DNA of 64,000 nucleotides from Chrysomallon squamiferum (GCA_012295275.1 CM022665.1:33777022-33841021); one strand, 5' to 3'; positions 33,301 to 47,476 are shown, counted from the stretch's first letter. Notes: generated by a model from the letters alone, not told the origin. Program-made: numbers and translations.

Positions 33301-35973
33301 AATTTCATTTACCTTTACTTCAAGCTTGTTTATTTGCTTGCAGTGTCACTGAAATTTGGTGTTAACTGTTTAATATCTACAAATCTGTTTAGCAGTAGGG
33401 AAAATATTGTCTTTGTATTTATTATTTAAAAACTCTGTGTGTGTCTGTGTGTGTGTGTGTGTGTCTGTCTATGTGGTTCAAATACCAAAAAATAATTTTA
33501 TGTGGGAGATGTATAGCAGTTTTAAGAACATTCATTCTATTTTTTTTCTTTTTTTTTTTTCTACTTACATCACAATGTCATATAATTGTATCTGAAGCAT
33601 TTAAAAAAAAAAAACCAGTTCTAATTTATTAATGTTGTTAAGGTAAAAAGTCAGAACTATGCTTTACCGTGAAATGTATTTAACTTCTTAATATACTTTG
33701 TGTGTGTATGCTGACAAAAGAAGTGGAATGTGGCTGTACTTTAATTTCAGGTATTTTTCTTATTTATATATATTACAAATATATTTTAAAAGATTCTTTA
33801 AGAATCCAAAAATGATAATAATGTGAGAGGAATAAAATCTAAAAGTGAAAATTAGTTTTGTCAAGATACAGTACATGTAAAAATAATATTTATAAGCATT
33901 TTTTTTTATTAATTAAAGAAATATTTTATTTTATTTATTTTTAACATAGAAACTTATCTTTGCAATAGAAATATTAAATATACATCATTTTTGAAATGTT
34001 TATGCATCATCATTTAAATACATTGATACTGTTATTTATTTACAGTATTAAATAGGGTAATTGTATTTGATATTAACCATTTAGAATTGACACTAATCAT
34101 TAATGTAGTTCGTTTTTTGTTAATTTTAATGAGATGACTTTACTAGGTATCTGTGATTTGTTCTTGCCATTAGATCTTCAGTTCTTCTTTTTGTGTTCTC
34201 CCAAACCTATTTCATTAGTCTTTCAGTAGAAATGTGTGTGTATATTGCTCTTATATACATATGTATATGCTTATGTGTGTACACACACATATATACGGTA
34301 TGATTATATTTGCATATATTTCTAATATACATTTTTCAATAGATTTAATAGTCAATAAAACTGTTAAAAGAATTGCAAGAGAAATTAATTTTTCAGACTA
34401 TTTCTTTGTAAAATGAAACCTATAAAGTTAATTTGAAAGTACATAAATAATAATAAGTGAAAACTGCTGTTTTCATTTTATCAGCTTATCTTAATAAGTG
34501 TATATAAAGAGTGAATTAATCTATAAAAATTACGTAAAAGAGCAAACAATTAAAAATAAAGACATTATAACTTTTACATTGATAATCAAAACCTTTAAAT
34601 TATTTTGATTTCCAAAACCTAGATCATATACAATATTTCAGATTATTCTTAGCTAAATTAAGGTTTTATTGTTATACTAATTTATGCTTAGATTTTGACT
34701 TAGCATAGTTCACATAGATATGTTCAGTGTAAGGCATGCACATAAATAAAATTTAAAATAATTTATTGTTAGTAATAAATATTTAAAACTTTAAAATATT
34801 ATGTAAAATATGTTGTTTTTTATTTTTTAATTAATTTTATATTACATTTGTATTGTTTTACAATAACAAAACCAAAAATTAGCAAGAAAAGAAAAATGTC
34901 AACAGAGATATAGATATGTTAGTATCAATGATATAGATATGTCAGTATCTGATTATATAGATATATCAGTATTCAGTGGGATAACTTTTTTAATGTCCAA
35001 TGATATAGATATACCATTATCTACTGATATACTTACATCAACAACCAGTGCTAAAGATTTAAATTATTAATGATAAATATATATATATATACATGTGAAG
35101 ACCTGCATACAAGAACCTGATAACCCACATCACAGCCACTTTTTGAGAAAATAACAATTTTGTGATGGATTACTGAGTTATGACAGACATAGAAAATATA
35201 AAAATATTTATAACAATTAACCCATTTATTTTCATTCAAAGGCAAAAATGAGTATTTCGTATTAACCTCATCATGAACATTCAGTTTTAGTTTCAATGAA
35301 AATTATTAGGATAACATTATCATGATTGAAACTGTTTTTGTTCCTGTTTGCTGTCATCATCTTCAGAAAATCTGGACTGGTCAAGGTCTTCATTTCTCAG
35401 TATTTGTATTAAAATTTCAGTACCAATGACTTTTTCCTAGTCAGCCATTGTTTCATTGCTGCTGGTAAGCAGATGATGTAATAGAAAAATTATTAAGGCC
35501 ATAAGTTATTATGAAGGTAGTGCTTTAATAAATCCTGTGTTGTTTATCAGATACAATGGTACCAAAAACCTCAAAAAGTCCAGGTTCTTCATGCAGATCT
35601 TTATATATTTATATATATATATATTTTTTTTTTCTTCTGTTTTTTCAGTTGTTTTTTTTTGTTTGTTTGTTTGTTTGTTTGTTTCAAATCTGTTTTAGAA
35701 ATATGTTAATTGCTAAAACTGCTATGAAAATGTCATGGTCACTATGATTTTTTTCACAATATTATTATCACTTGCAGAGATTGTAAGTACTGATACCATT
35801 ATTATCTGTGTAAATTACTGTTATGTTTAATACCTCTATAGAAACCTGTTGTGATTTTTCTCAATTTTTGTGCTTTGATACTGCACCCTAGTGATCACAT
35901 ATTGATATTTATGCTGTTATAATAGACCTTTTGGAAAGGTACAGTTATTCTTATTTTACTGATAAATAATATT

Positions 35974-36016
<43 letters not shown>

Positions 36017-37606
36017 CTTTGTTTATAAATGAATGTATTCCCAATTCCAGTTGTTGTATGCTTTATATTCTTGTGATATTTTTATTTTTATTTTATTTTA
36101 TTTTATTTTTTTATTTTTTAGTTTTATCACAAATTAATTATATGGGGTTTTCTCCTATACATTCCAAAATCATAACATTTTACACAAACTCTCTTCTTTA
36201 ATGAGTTGATATTGTATTGGTAAATAAAAATCTAATCTATTTGCTGTGAGTAGTTTTTGCTACTTGTTAACATTTAATATTGTGTGTTTATTTTTTTATG
36301 TTATTAACAAAATTATTATTATTATTATTATTATTTTTACAATGAAATGTGTATTGCTACATAACACTACTGTAAATAATTTAAAATACAAGCAAATATT
36401 TTAAAATTTTCAAACAAAAAATAAAAAATCAGAGAATTTCAAATGTATATAGTTATGCAATTAATCTGTGTACATAACTGACAATAATGTTATAATTATT
36501 TAAAACTATTTCATTATAAAATGAAAGGCTTTTTTGTGGGGATATTTTAATATGTTTTTAAAATACAGATGATAAATTTATAAACAAAGTTATGTATGTA
36601 ACTAAAGCAAACAGTTTTTTCTCTGAACCTAACAACATGGAGATACCAAATACGTAGGTCTGTATAATTTCCCCCACCAAGAAAAAAAAAAAGACTACAA
36701 TTTTATGTATTTGCCAGTCTGCTGTGTCATTTACCTTGTTACAGTGTTAAGTCTTTTGGTCTGTGATCCTTGTTTTTTACTTAATATATATCTAATAACA
36801 GGGTGACAGTAAAATTAAGTGGAAATATATAATCTCCATAAATATTCCATGATTTAATAAATGGATATTATAACAGCATAGCATTTCTTTCTTTTTTCTT
36901 TAGATGTGAGAACATGTTAAAAATAGAGCATTTACAGAAAAAGAAAATATTCTATGCAAAACATTTTATTTTTTCCTTATATGTTGTTATATTGATTCCA
37001 TGTGTTGTAATCAATAGCTTAAGTTTAAATTATCTTTAAACATTTGGTAATGAAGTATTCCTTATTAGCTTTTGCAAATCACAGTTAGCAAAAAAGGTTG
37101 TGGATATGCATATATTTTTATCTACTTGGAATATCATTTTCTTTATTTGCTTTTGTCTTCATTTCAGTGTGACAAACACAGTTTTGTGCACTGGCTATTT
37201 CCTCTGCATGGTGATCTCATACAACGAGTCATGTTCTGATGATCATGTGTCTCAGAGAAAATTTTAAATATAATTTAACAAACACAGTGATTAATACACA
37301 GAATTAATCTAAACATGTATCTTTTGCCATAGCCTTACTTGCACTGGATATCTTATTTTTTTTAAATGAAAATTTATAGAAGATGATAAAAAGATAATAC
37401 CAAAAAATCCATTAATTTTAGAAAAAGAATTATTTAAATTAAAGAAAATGATCTATTTTAATTATGAACTGATATAATAACACAGCTGATGCAGAGGTTA
37501 TTGTTTTTTATTTTAATAATGTAACTGAAATTCTTTGATATTTAGTTTGGAAAGCCAAAACAACTGATCCCAAAGTTATGATTATTATCATGACCTCTAT
37601 TACTAA

Positions 37607-37611
<5 letters not shown>

Positions 37612-37656
<45 letters not shown>
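37612..37656. repeat. ATT microsatellite
   Basis: Uninterrupted ATT trinucleotide units in non-coding spacer. Confidence 0.9.
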
Positions 37657-39665
37657 GTGTGAACTTTTAAACTACTTCAAAGGACAAGACAACACAGATA
37701 TTAAAAATGGCATAACTGTTTTTTATTTTTCTGTAACACAATTTACTGTGATAATGTGCACATTCTGAGCTTTTTAAAATCATTGTTTAGTCATTGTTGT
37801 CACTGCTTTTTCACTGATTTATTTCAGTACTGCTCTTGCTTTCCATGACATATATTTTAATATCCTTGTTTGTGTTGTAAGTGCCTCCAGCTAATCATTG
37901 GCTTTATGATCAGCTCAGAATCATGAACATTAGAAAAAAAATTATATTAGTAATTTTGAATCTTTTCTAGTCAGGATTTATTTTTATTAATGTTATTAAA
38001 AACTATATATGTATTTCTTTTTTATTTCAAAGACAGGTTGTTCACTCACAAGAAATTCTAAAAAGTTCTAAAGCCATTTAACTTGGAACAATTTTTTGTG
38101 AATGCTTTTCAAATTTGAGAAAGTTTAAACCATTTATGAGCTCTTTATACACGTGTGTGGGTGCATGTGGCAAAAGTTCTGCTTTAGAGATCTGTACATT
38201 TGTTGTTTTTAACCACATAATTTTTATTTTTACCAATGTATTCCAGTGATATCCAGTGTTATTTTTCAAGAAAACAAAACAGTTATAATGTTTTAATGAT
38301 GTTAAGTTTTAAAACCCTGTTCATAATTTGTTATTTATGTGCAAGAATCAGCATATAATTAAATGAAACAGAGGCTTTTACAAATTTAAGTGATGGCTTT
38401 AAGATTTAAACTCTGTATATAAAATTAAACTGATGTCAGCAAAACTCATTGAAATTAACTGAACAGATTGGTGTCAACATCAAATGATTTACACACATAT
38501 ATGTATATATGTGAACCTGTATCAAATGATGATTTAATCGGATTATTATTAACTTGATTTAATAAAATATAACCTTTAAAAACCCCAAGAATTATGTGTA
38601 TATTTGGCTAATACATTTTATTAGGTAAATGTGCAGTTTATTGATTTTATAGTATCGTAAATAAAATGCTGATGTAACTCTAAATTAAAAAACTATTTTA
38701 AAAATTATATATATATATATATATATATTGTTTGTCTAACTGGTAATATAGACAACAGCGCCAAAATATATAAGATATAAATTAAGTGTAATTCAGCCAA
38801 ACATATATTAACTTTTTCATTGACTGAACAGCTAGCTACATGATAGAAATAATATTTATTTCATTTTTTTCACACATTAGTGAAAACTTTCATTGTGTAT
38901 AATAATTTGTTTGTGTGTTTACAGTACGTGTTACATTGCCCTTCAGTAAACAGTGCAGAAATAAAAAATTACAATACTTTTCTCATTTTTCACTGAGTGC
39001 AAAGGTTAGTCTTGATACTATTATTGATGCTGCTGCTGTTGATGTTGTGTTATTATTATTATTATTGTTATTAACTTCAAAAATCCATATCGTACAGATA
39101 TATCATAAACATAACATTACTACCTCTTTTTTTTCCTCTTTTTTTCTCAGTACACAGACATTTAATGTAAATAAACAATTTTGTTCATTTTTCACTTTTC
39201 AGAAATGTTTTTACTGCTTCAGCAAATGATATACAAGTGTGACTGATGAACTTTTTCATTAGAAAAAATATTTATAAAAAGAACCAAATGGTATTATTAG
39301 TTTTACAAATACAAGGAATAAATTTTTTGGAATGACATCACAACCAGTTTGCTGTCTCTTCTTCATTAACAACAACAACAACAGTTATAAAACAATAATA
39401 ATTTAAAAACAAAATAAACTAAAAATTAAAATATCCACAACCATGTACTGTGCTAAAATTATTGTACAGATTTTGTTTTCCTTCACAATTTATCTGCAGA
39501 AATAAAAATATTGATGTTTAAGGTTCTGTGTAAATTGTCTTTTATTATTTTATTTCTTTTTCCATTATCCAATCCTCTACGAAAATAACTACATAATAAC
39601 GCAACAAGTTATAAAGTGGGACAGAAGCTAACTTCATCAGTGTCAGTATAGAACATGAAATGTAA

Positions 39666-39670
39666 TAAAA

Positions 39671-39701
<31 letters not shown>

Positions 39702-39725
39702 TGTGTGTGTGTGTGTGTGTGTGTG
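39666..39725. repeat. AAT and TG compound microsatellite
   Basis: AAT units run directly into a TG run. Confidence 0.9.
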
Positions 39726-40075
39726 AAATAAACAGTATAGTCAAAGAAAAACTTACTATTTTATATAATAGTTACATTCTGTTAGTGTTCAATTCTATAA
39801 AATGTACATTTGTGATATTTTATTGAATGTTGCAGTTGTCATAGTACGATGTAATGCAGTGATTTTATTACTTACATCATTTGAGAGAGGTGAAATAAAG
39901 ATTATATATATACACTGTAGTGTAAAAGTAATGAACAGTTACATGTATTATAATATCTTGTTAACCCTTCTTGTTTGTAATAACCAAAATGTTTGGAAAT
40001 CTGTATAATATATAACAGTTTTGTCTAATCTTAGAAAATACAATATTTTATATTTTTCTTCTTCTTTGTTTTCTA

Positions 40076-40077
<2 letters not shown>

Positions 40078-40154
<77 letters not shown>
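40078..40154. repeat. long pure TG run followed by TA
   Basis: More than 30 uninterrupted TG dinucleotides, then TA. This is the longest pure dinucleotide tract in the window and has Z-DNA potential. The open frames of Cys-Val or Thr-His runs over it are artefacts. Confidence 0.95.
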
Positions 40155-40155
<1 letters not shown>

Positions 40156-41840
40156 TTGTGGGTTTTTGAAAAAGATGTAAATATTTCAACAAGAATAAGC
40201 ACTGTTTATCTGTCATGTACAATTTATGTGCAGTAATGTACAAGAACAATTCATAATCCAAGAGTTTTGTTACTAACAAACAATAGCATTGTGTATTACA
40301 GTAATATCATAGTGTCTTCTCAGTCACTAAATATGTCTAATAGTTTATACTACAGAACACATTTATTTTATTGGTAAATAAACATTAAAACAAAAAAATC
40401 AATAATTAAATATTAATTAGTTGCTATTCATCTCAATTCTCAGCATTTGTTTTGCAGTAATAAACAAAAAGAACCTATAATGGATTAAGATTTGCAAAGA
40501 AAAAAGTAATAAAGGAGAACGACAGAATATTTTATCACTGGTGTTGTATAACAAAATTATCACAATTTATTGAAGACAAACAAAACTGTAAAATGACATG
40601 AAATACCATTCAGTTATTTTTCAGAAATTTTAATAATTTATTTAATAATGAGCAAAAGCATATTCTGCAGTATGTAACATTAACACATGGTGATAATGAA
40701 GAACAATAGAAGAAAAAAAATAATTATATACTCAATAACATTTGTCAGGGACTTGAAATATTTATTAACATTATTTTTGATGGATTGTATTTTAGCTGTT
40801 ACTGAAATAAAATAATGACTAATAACAAATTTTGATTCTCAGAACAGTCTTGCTTGTAATGTCAGTGATTCATATCTGATGAATATATTGTTAAAAACAT
40901 GAAAAATATTTCATGATCCCTAACTTTATTGTTCAGTATACTTAATTTTATTTATTAATAATAATAATAATAACTTGATTACATTAATTATAGGCCAATT
41001 TTATGGGCTGACTCTTCTTTCATCTAACTAAACTTTCTTCATTTTTTTCTATTTATTTATTTATTTATTTGTTTATATAACTGTATTTCAGATTTGATCA
41101 GTGATTTGTTTTGTGTTTGTGTGGTTGACATGTAGACCCAGCCTTGTCACCATTGGTCTTTCTCCTGTTGCTATTGTTGGTGATATATTTTGTAACACTG
41201 TTAAACTCATTACAGGTACATTCCCACCAATTTGTCATCATTGTACATTGTTATCTGTTGCTTTGTGCATGGATTTTTTTTCAGTTCTTTACTTTTTTTC
41301 CTTTTTAATTCTGCTTAGTTTTTCTTTATTTTTGTACCATCTCAATGTGATGTGAAAACTATTCAGAATAATAATGTTAAAATAAAAAGTAAAAGAAAAA
41401 TAATTTTGTGTTCTGTTGTCTTTTCAGTAAAAATGATGAATGAATTGATGCTTAACAACACTGTAACAAAATTTAGCAGTTAACTGTTATGTATCAGTTG
41501 AACATTTCTTGTATGATTTGAATATAATGGAAACTACAATCATGTACCAAGTAAGCTGTCAGTTACATAAAGGTGGCACCGTATGGAACAAAAAGTAGCC
41601 TAAAGCAGGCACTAATACAAAAACCATTGTTACAATATACAATAAACGAGAATGGTAATGATTTTTTTTCTTCAGTAAGTTGTATGAGCTTTTCTAAAGC
41701 ACAGCATCTCTTAAATAACAAAGATTTTCTTTTATTTATTTAATTTTTTATCAGCAATCTACATAATTAAAACTACATTAAAAAATTGAAAAATTACATT
41801 TTTGGGGGGTTAGTAAAGAATTTTATTGATATAACTTTAT

Positions 41841-42062
41841 GTGAACATGGGAGGAGGCTGGTGCTCTATGACAGCACATCTTTCTTGGTGGTCTTACTGA
41901 ATTATTTTTCATTCCTGCCAGTGCACCAGTGGATGTACTGTCCTGTCTGTGGGATGGTGCACATAAAATATCCCTTGGCTGCTAGTTATAAAGAATGGCC
42001 CATGAAGTGATCATTTTCTCTCTTGTTTTCTGATTGGTTGTTAACCATAAAATGTAACAAAT
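41841..42062 (+). mobile_element. SINE-like fragment, mollusc-type body
   Basis: Contains GCACCAGTGGATGTACTGTC, CTGTCTGTGGGATGGTGCAC, ATAAAATATCCCTTGGCTGC, AATGGCCCATGAAGTG and TTAACCATAAAATGTAAC in order. These match, with modest decay, a SINE body I know from many mollusc genomes, and share the CTGTCTGTGGGATGGTGCA core with the older fragment at 7.4 kb. The short open frame across it is not a gene. The repeat supports a molluscan source for the window. Confidence 0.65.
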
Positions 42063-42323
42063 TTAATTTTTTGTTATAAAATTAACAACAAAAACAGTAA
42101 TTGAGATTGTACTTAAATACTTCAGTTGAATAGTGAATTAAATAACAGAATTTTAATCGCTCTCTCTGTAAGAAAAGAAACCTGCATGTTGCTACCACTG
42201 GCCAACCAGCTTTAGACTGATAATTGTTGTACTGAGCCACTAACAACACACTAATTAAGCACAGCTGTTTTTTTCTTTCTTTCTTTTCTTCTTCTTCTTC
42301 TTCTTCTTCTTCTTCTTCTTCTT

Positions 42324-42354
<31 letters not shown>

Positions 42355-44293
42355 TTATTATTATTATTATTATTATAATATAACAATTCTTGGTAAGTTT
42401 TATTACTTCTTTTTATTTCTTTTCTTCTTTTCTTTCATTATTTTTTTTTTGTTTGACAACAATTAATTGTGTTTGTGCAGTTTTCTGAACGACATATTAA
42501 CCCCTGTGATCCTCCATGTCAGCAATTTTTTAACAAGGAACCGCGGGAGTTTCAAGCAGTGTCAGTGTTACCACTGTTCCCACAGAAATAACATGTGCAT
42601 ACATTCTGATATCACTGGTTCTTTTATGGAGCACATTAAATTAATTTTCTTAAATCATGCAATAAATAAATGTGTTATTCATTAGATATTTTTCAAATTT
42701 ATATGGGTGGGTTTTCCCTGCTAGGAACACTGAATAAGAGTGTAATTGACTCTCTTCACTTTAAGTGGCACTTTCAATCAGCTGTTTTGACCTTCTCAGT
42801 TAGAGCGTAACAATATTATCCTCCTCCCTCACTCAAAAAATTAAAAAATTAAAATCTGGCTAAAATGGCTAACTTACACTTTCTTAAAATGTAGACTAAC
42901 TTAAATGAATTTTAAAGAATGTCATATGGTGTAACTGTCTAGGTCTTTGATGTGGGTTTTAAAGTTTTTAAAATAAAGCATGGCAAATATGATTAGACTT
43001 AGTATTATGCATATTTTAATATTTACTCTGTTATTTTAAATGGGTCCATAAAACATATAACCATTCTGAGATTATTATTATTAAAAGTTAGATATACATT
43101 TTGTACAGATGTGTTTTTTGTTGTATTAGAGAAAAACCCAGCATTTATATGTGCTTGTTCACATAACATGAAATCTTCAATAAAAATAGGGGCTGGTTTA
43201 ACATGTTAAAATTTTTCATAATGGGTACTTTTCTAACCTATTAAAATGGTTATAAAAAAAATTAATTTAATCCCAAATTTCTTTTTTTTAAATTTTAAAG
43301 TTTTATCTTTTATATATGCATATTTTTTTTTCTTAACCCTAACTGTCTGTTTCAGCCTACATTCCGTTTGAGACATGGCATACCACTCCAACAAAATTTT
43401 AAGTATCAGAGTATTCGAATTGCTTTTGAAAGTTTAATTTTATCAATAGGAGGAATGTTAAATCTTAAACAAGACTATGGCTTCATAGTTGATTATTTCA
43501 AGTTAAAGCCAAATATTGAGTTCTAGTGTATAATTCATTTAAATGTAGTATATAACAACAGTAATAATAATAATAATAAATATATAAATAAATAATAAAT
43601 CCTTAATATTATAATACAGTGCTTGGAGATTAATTGGATGTAATTACATTAAATATGTACCTTTTTTCTTTGTAGCTATACAACTTGATGCTGCTTAATA
43701 ATATTAAATAGTTTATCAACTTGTTCATTTATATATATTTACCTTTTGTACAACACCCATTAACTTATGTAATTTTAGTTTGTTTCTTTAGTGCTTAAAT
43801 AGAATATTCATATATCCTGTCAGTCACTTGACATTTGAAGTGAAGGCATTATTGCAATACTGCAGATTATATTGGTTGCATAATTTAGAAAATATTTGAT
43901 CAGTAAAATGGCAATTCTTTATCTTTATTGTATTAACAAATGACTATATTCAGGAAAGATATCGAATGTTATCACAGACCTAGGTCAAATGTGACAAATG
44001 TCATTTAAACAAATATTGTACTTTGGCTTCAAGGTAAAAGCCTTCATGTACAGGTGTCTAGGTATTGCACTTCAGTTTGTAGGTTTAAAGAGAATAACTG
44101 AAGTTGATTTTTAAAAGCAATTAAATTGTCTTCATGGCATTTTCAAGAATAACACAATTTGGATTCTTTAATGAATGAATATTTAGAGTACAATTACAGA
44201 TGAGACTGATTCTTTTAATGCAGTAAATATCATTATTTGATAAAGAAAATGTTTGCTGCAAGTCATAAAAAGTGTATGGTACCAGTTAAAATA
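42063..44293. other. spacer with CTT/ATT repeat and possible SINE remnant
   Basis: No gene seen. AAGAAACCTGCATGTTGCTA near 42,174 may be a small inverted relic of a mollusc SINE. A CTT then ATT microsatellite occupies about 42,285-42,375. A moderately GC-richer patch at 42,480-42,600 has no recognisable motif. Confidence 0.5.
42285..42375. repeat. CTT and ATT compound microsatellite
   Basis: About twenty CTT units, purine on one strand and pyrimidine on the other, run into ATT units. The polypurine tract could form triplex DNA. Confidence 0.95.
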
Positions 44294-45031
44294 CAGTGGT
44301 ACCTTGATTTACAAGTGCCCCACTTACGAGTTTTCAAAGTTACGAGCAGATGCTCAATCGAGTTTTTGCTTTGAGTTGCAAGCCAAAATCCAAGTTACGA
44401 GCGAGCTTCAGATACACCGCTGTCAGTTGGCGCAACGAACAACACAACATCCGCCCAGCATCGTGTGTTTCACTCCTTTACTTTACATGGTTACCTTGCC
44501 GTGGAAGCATCTCTGTTGTGCTGCATTCGCGTTTTGTGCAGTATTTTGCCAAATTTCTTTTTTCTGACCATGGATCGTAAGAAACTGAGTGCAAAGGACA
44601 GTGCTGAGAAGAAGAAGATGATGTCCATTGAATTAAAGAATGAAATCATAGAAAAACATGAGCAAGGTGTACATGTATTTGACTTGGCTAGATAGTAATT
44701 CTATGGTATCTACCATACTGAAGCAAAAGGAGTCAATAGAGGATATAACTCCAGCCAAAGGCATTAAGATAATTTGTCTGATTTCCAAGACAAATACACT
44801 TTACAAAACCAATTTGTTTCTTTACATTCTCTTTTATTATTTTTTTTATACAATATTTGTCATTTATAAACACATTTTTCTTATTTAAAAACATGTTACA
44901 AAACAGTGGGATGGTTTTGGGGGGGCTTGAATGGATTCATTTCATTTGGGAAAATTGATTTGATATACGAGCAAATTGAGTTACGAGCTCGGTCATGGAA
45001 CGAATTAAACTCATAAGTCAAGGTACCACTG
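44294..45031 (+). mobile_element. Tigger/pogo-type TIR element, non-autonomous (copy 2)
   Basis: 738 bp, TIRs CAGTGGTACCTTGATTTAC and, inverted, CATAAGTCAAGGTACCACTG, flanked by TA. An ATG at 44,571 opens MDRKKLSAKDSAEKKKMMSI then ELKNEIIEKHEQGVHVFDLA and stops: the N-terminal CENP-B/psq-like DNA-binding start of a Tigger transposase. The DDE catalytic part is missing. It is a sister of the element at 10,142 with the same internal deletion layout, so both descend from one deleted, trans-mobilised form. Confidence 0.88.
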
Positions 45032-46713
45032 TATTTTCAATACCATGTCAAATAAAAACACTTTAATTAAGTCAATTTTCAACAATCTCTACTAAATAGC
45101 AATAGTTGTGTACATACAAATATATATTAAACATTCTTCTTAACATGCAACTTCAATAACTGGCATAATTCTTAGAATCAATAGCCAATCATTCATTTAC
45201 ACCAATGATAACAAAAATCGCTGTGATGGCAAACATGCATCTATAGTTTTTACTTGCACATATGCCAGAGGATCCATAGAATTACCACTATCTTATTTAT
45301 AAGAAAATGAGTGATAACATTATAAATTCACTCTCTTAACAGTAACCTGAAATGATTTTTATTTGGTTCTTTAGAAAAAAATAAAAATCATAATAATAAT
45401 AAATAAATAAATTGGAATCATTTGAGAATGTTTAAAATTTTTAAATGCAGTTCCTAAAAAGATAGCCAAATCTGTCTCAGTCACTTGATTCCTCTTGCTC
45501 TGTCAAAATATATATATATATAATTTTGTTCTAAAATGTAGAACTATTTATTATGTGGATTTTGAATTTTAATAGATAATTTTTGTTTACAGTATTTGGT
45601 ATACTTCAGTTATTAACAATGTTGTTATATTTGTTAATCATCATTTTGTTATTTTTGTTAAGTAAGTGAATCAACACTTGGTATATATTCACAGTTTACA
45701 CAGAGCACTATATAATAAATTAAACAAGCTTAATGTATGTATTTATGTTTCTCATACTTCAGAGGCAGTACATCGCAGTAGCTAATCCAAGAATTTTTCC
45801 AGTTCTGTGACAGAAGGAAACCATGAAAAAAAATATAGTTTGAAAAATGCAGGTGGCAGATATGATGGTTGGCAGACATGACAAAATAAGAGCTAGTGAA
45901 CATTAAGCAAATATGCAAAATTAAAATAATATATTTTTAAACTTTATGTCCACTTTTTCTGTAAATAGCATTGGGTAAGGATAGAGGCTGACTGAATCAA
46001 ACTAAAAACCTAAAGTAAGATGTTGAATATGTGTCAACTGCTGTAAGTGCATTGGATCAGTGTAAAATCTAAAAATTCACATATTTGTAGGAAGATGATC
46101 AAATTTTACTGATATTAGGCTGTTCTGACAATTATCTGAAATAACTTTTATAGTAATATTATTTTGTACACTTACATTGTTGATTTAGTGGTTTAAAATA
46201 GAAAATTATATGTTGGTTGTACTTCATAGATTTTTGTAAAGTGATAAAAGAAGTAACAAAATAATAGAATAAAGCTGATTAAAACAATAATAATAAATAA
46301 ATAAATAATAGTATAAATACCAGTTCTACTAGAACTTCTAGCACATTAAGTAACGCAAGGCTGTAAATAAATTAATTGTATGAAATCTTTTCTTTAAAAA
46401 TATGTAGCAATATTTATGAAATGGTAAATTCAGTGCATAATACATTTATGGAATGTAATAAGTATAAATTATCGATCGGTATATTTGCGAATCAAGGCTG
46501 TCTGCGTGTTCTTTTAAAGCAGACAACTCTTGCATATTTTTGTATATACTATGCAGTGCATAAGAGTTGGCTTTCTTGATAAACCATGAATAATTAGACA
46601 CTGTAACTATCGATTTAATTTTATTTCTGTTGACAGAGGTAATTGTTTAGAAAGTGTAGTAGTATTTTGTTACTTTCGCTATTTGAAGGAAAGGAAAAGC
46701 CAGTTGATTATTC
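45032..46713. other. AT-rich spacer, no gene seen
   Basis: Holds only A/T-rich unique-looking sequence with a short TA run near 45,510. Open frames on either strand are short and without motifs. Confidence 0.6.
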
Positions 46714-47192
46714 TGGGGCGGATCTAGAGGGGGTGGGTCCATGGTGTCCGGACCCCTTCAAATTCGAGAAATGCCCCATTTATTTAGGATTTTTTTTTAT
46801 TTTTACAAATATATATATATATATATTTAAAATTATTATTTTTAAACAGTCCAATTATACCAAAGAAAATCCAAAATATAATCAGCATTTCCCTGTTCTT
46901 GCATATACGTGGTATACATGGGCATTTTATCACTCAAACCTAACTGCTATGACATTTAATACAATGACTATCTGAAAACGTGACGTCATGGAAAGAGAGG
47001 CGCGATTTGATTATTCCATCAAAATGCCGCGAAGAGCACGTCTATTTTCTGTCAGTGTATAGAACACTGTATTGTAGCACTACTATATGAACCGTGAACT
47101 GTGTGTATATTTTTAATAGTGCCTTTTCATACTGTTATGGATCCCTTTTTGTCATGGACCTCCCACTCATCAGAAAAGCTGGATCCGCACCA
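46714..47192. mobile_element. 479-bp TIR element of unknown superfamily
   Basis: Left end TGGGGCGGATCTAG and right end CTGGATCCGCACCA are imperfect inverted repeats. The flanks ATTATTC (left) and ATTATTT (right) look like a 7-bp target duplication with one change, and an 8-bp hAT-type duplication is also possible. Both subterminal ends carry GGTCC/GGACC-rich sequence (GGTGGGTCCATGG; TCATGGACCTCCC). There is no transposase inside. Similar GGGGCGGATC repeats occur in marine invertebrates (memory, not searched). Confidence 0.6.
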
Positions 47193-47476
47193 ATTATTTG
47201 AGACCTGTTAAAAGCAAAATAGAAACCTGGCATTTTCCTATAACATTTAGGTGAGGTGATGTCCTTCTATGCTGTGTGGAATTAATTTTGTATTTGTGTT
47301 AAAGTTTTAAAATGAAATACTGACTTTTCTTCAGTTTGTTTTCACAGGATGACAAGAGGAAGATGAAGACAGGAAAACACAGATGAAGCAGCATTCAGGG
47401 CGCAGACCAAGAATGGGTTTTTCGTTTTCCTTAGGGTTGCCAGCATTTAGGTGGAGTGTATGCTTTGTACCATAGC

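Larger units (their letters stand above)
33301..41840. other. long AT-rich spacer without recognised genes
   Basis: About 8.5 kb with no exon I can support. It holds TG runs (33,436-33,463), a poly-T (35,626-35,656), AAT/ATT microsatellites (35,974-36,014; 36,318-36,335; 37,612-37,656), AAT+TG (39,666-39,725), TG+TA (40,078-40,154) and several AATAAA hexamers. Open frames here are short, start at rare codons and show no conserved motif. It may be intergenic, or an extended 3' UTR in part. Confidence 0.6.

Noticed and set aside
40021-40279. Open frames of Cys-Val or Thr-His repeats
   Set aside because: Artefact of the TG microsatellite.
44253-44888. Four overlapping plus-strand frames
   Set aside because: All lie in the Tigger-type element; only the short frame from ATG 44,571 has transposase similarity.
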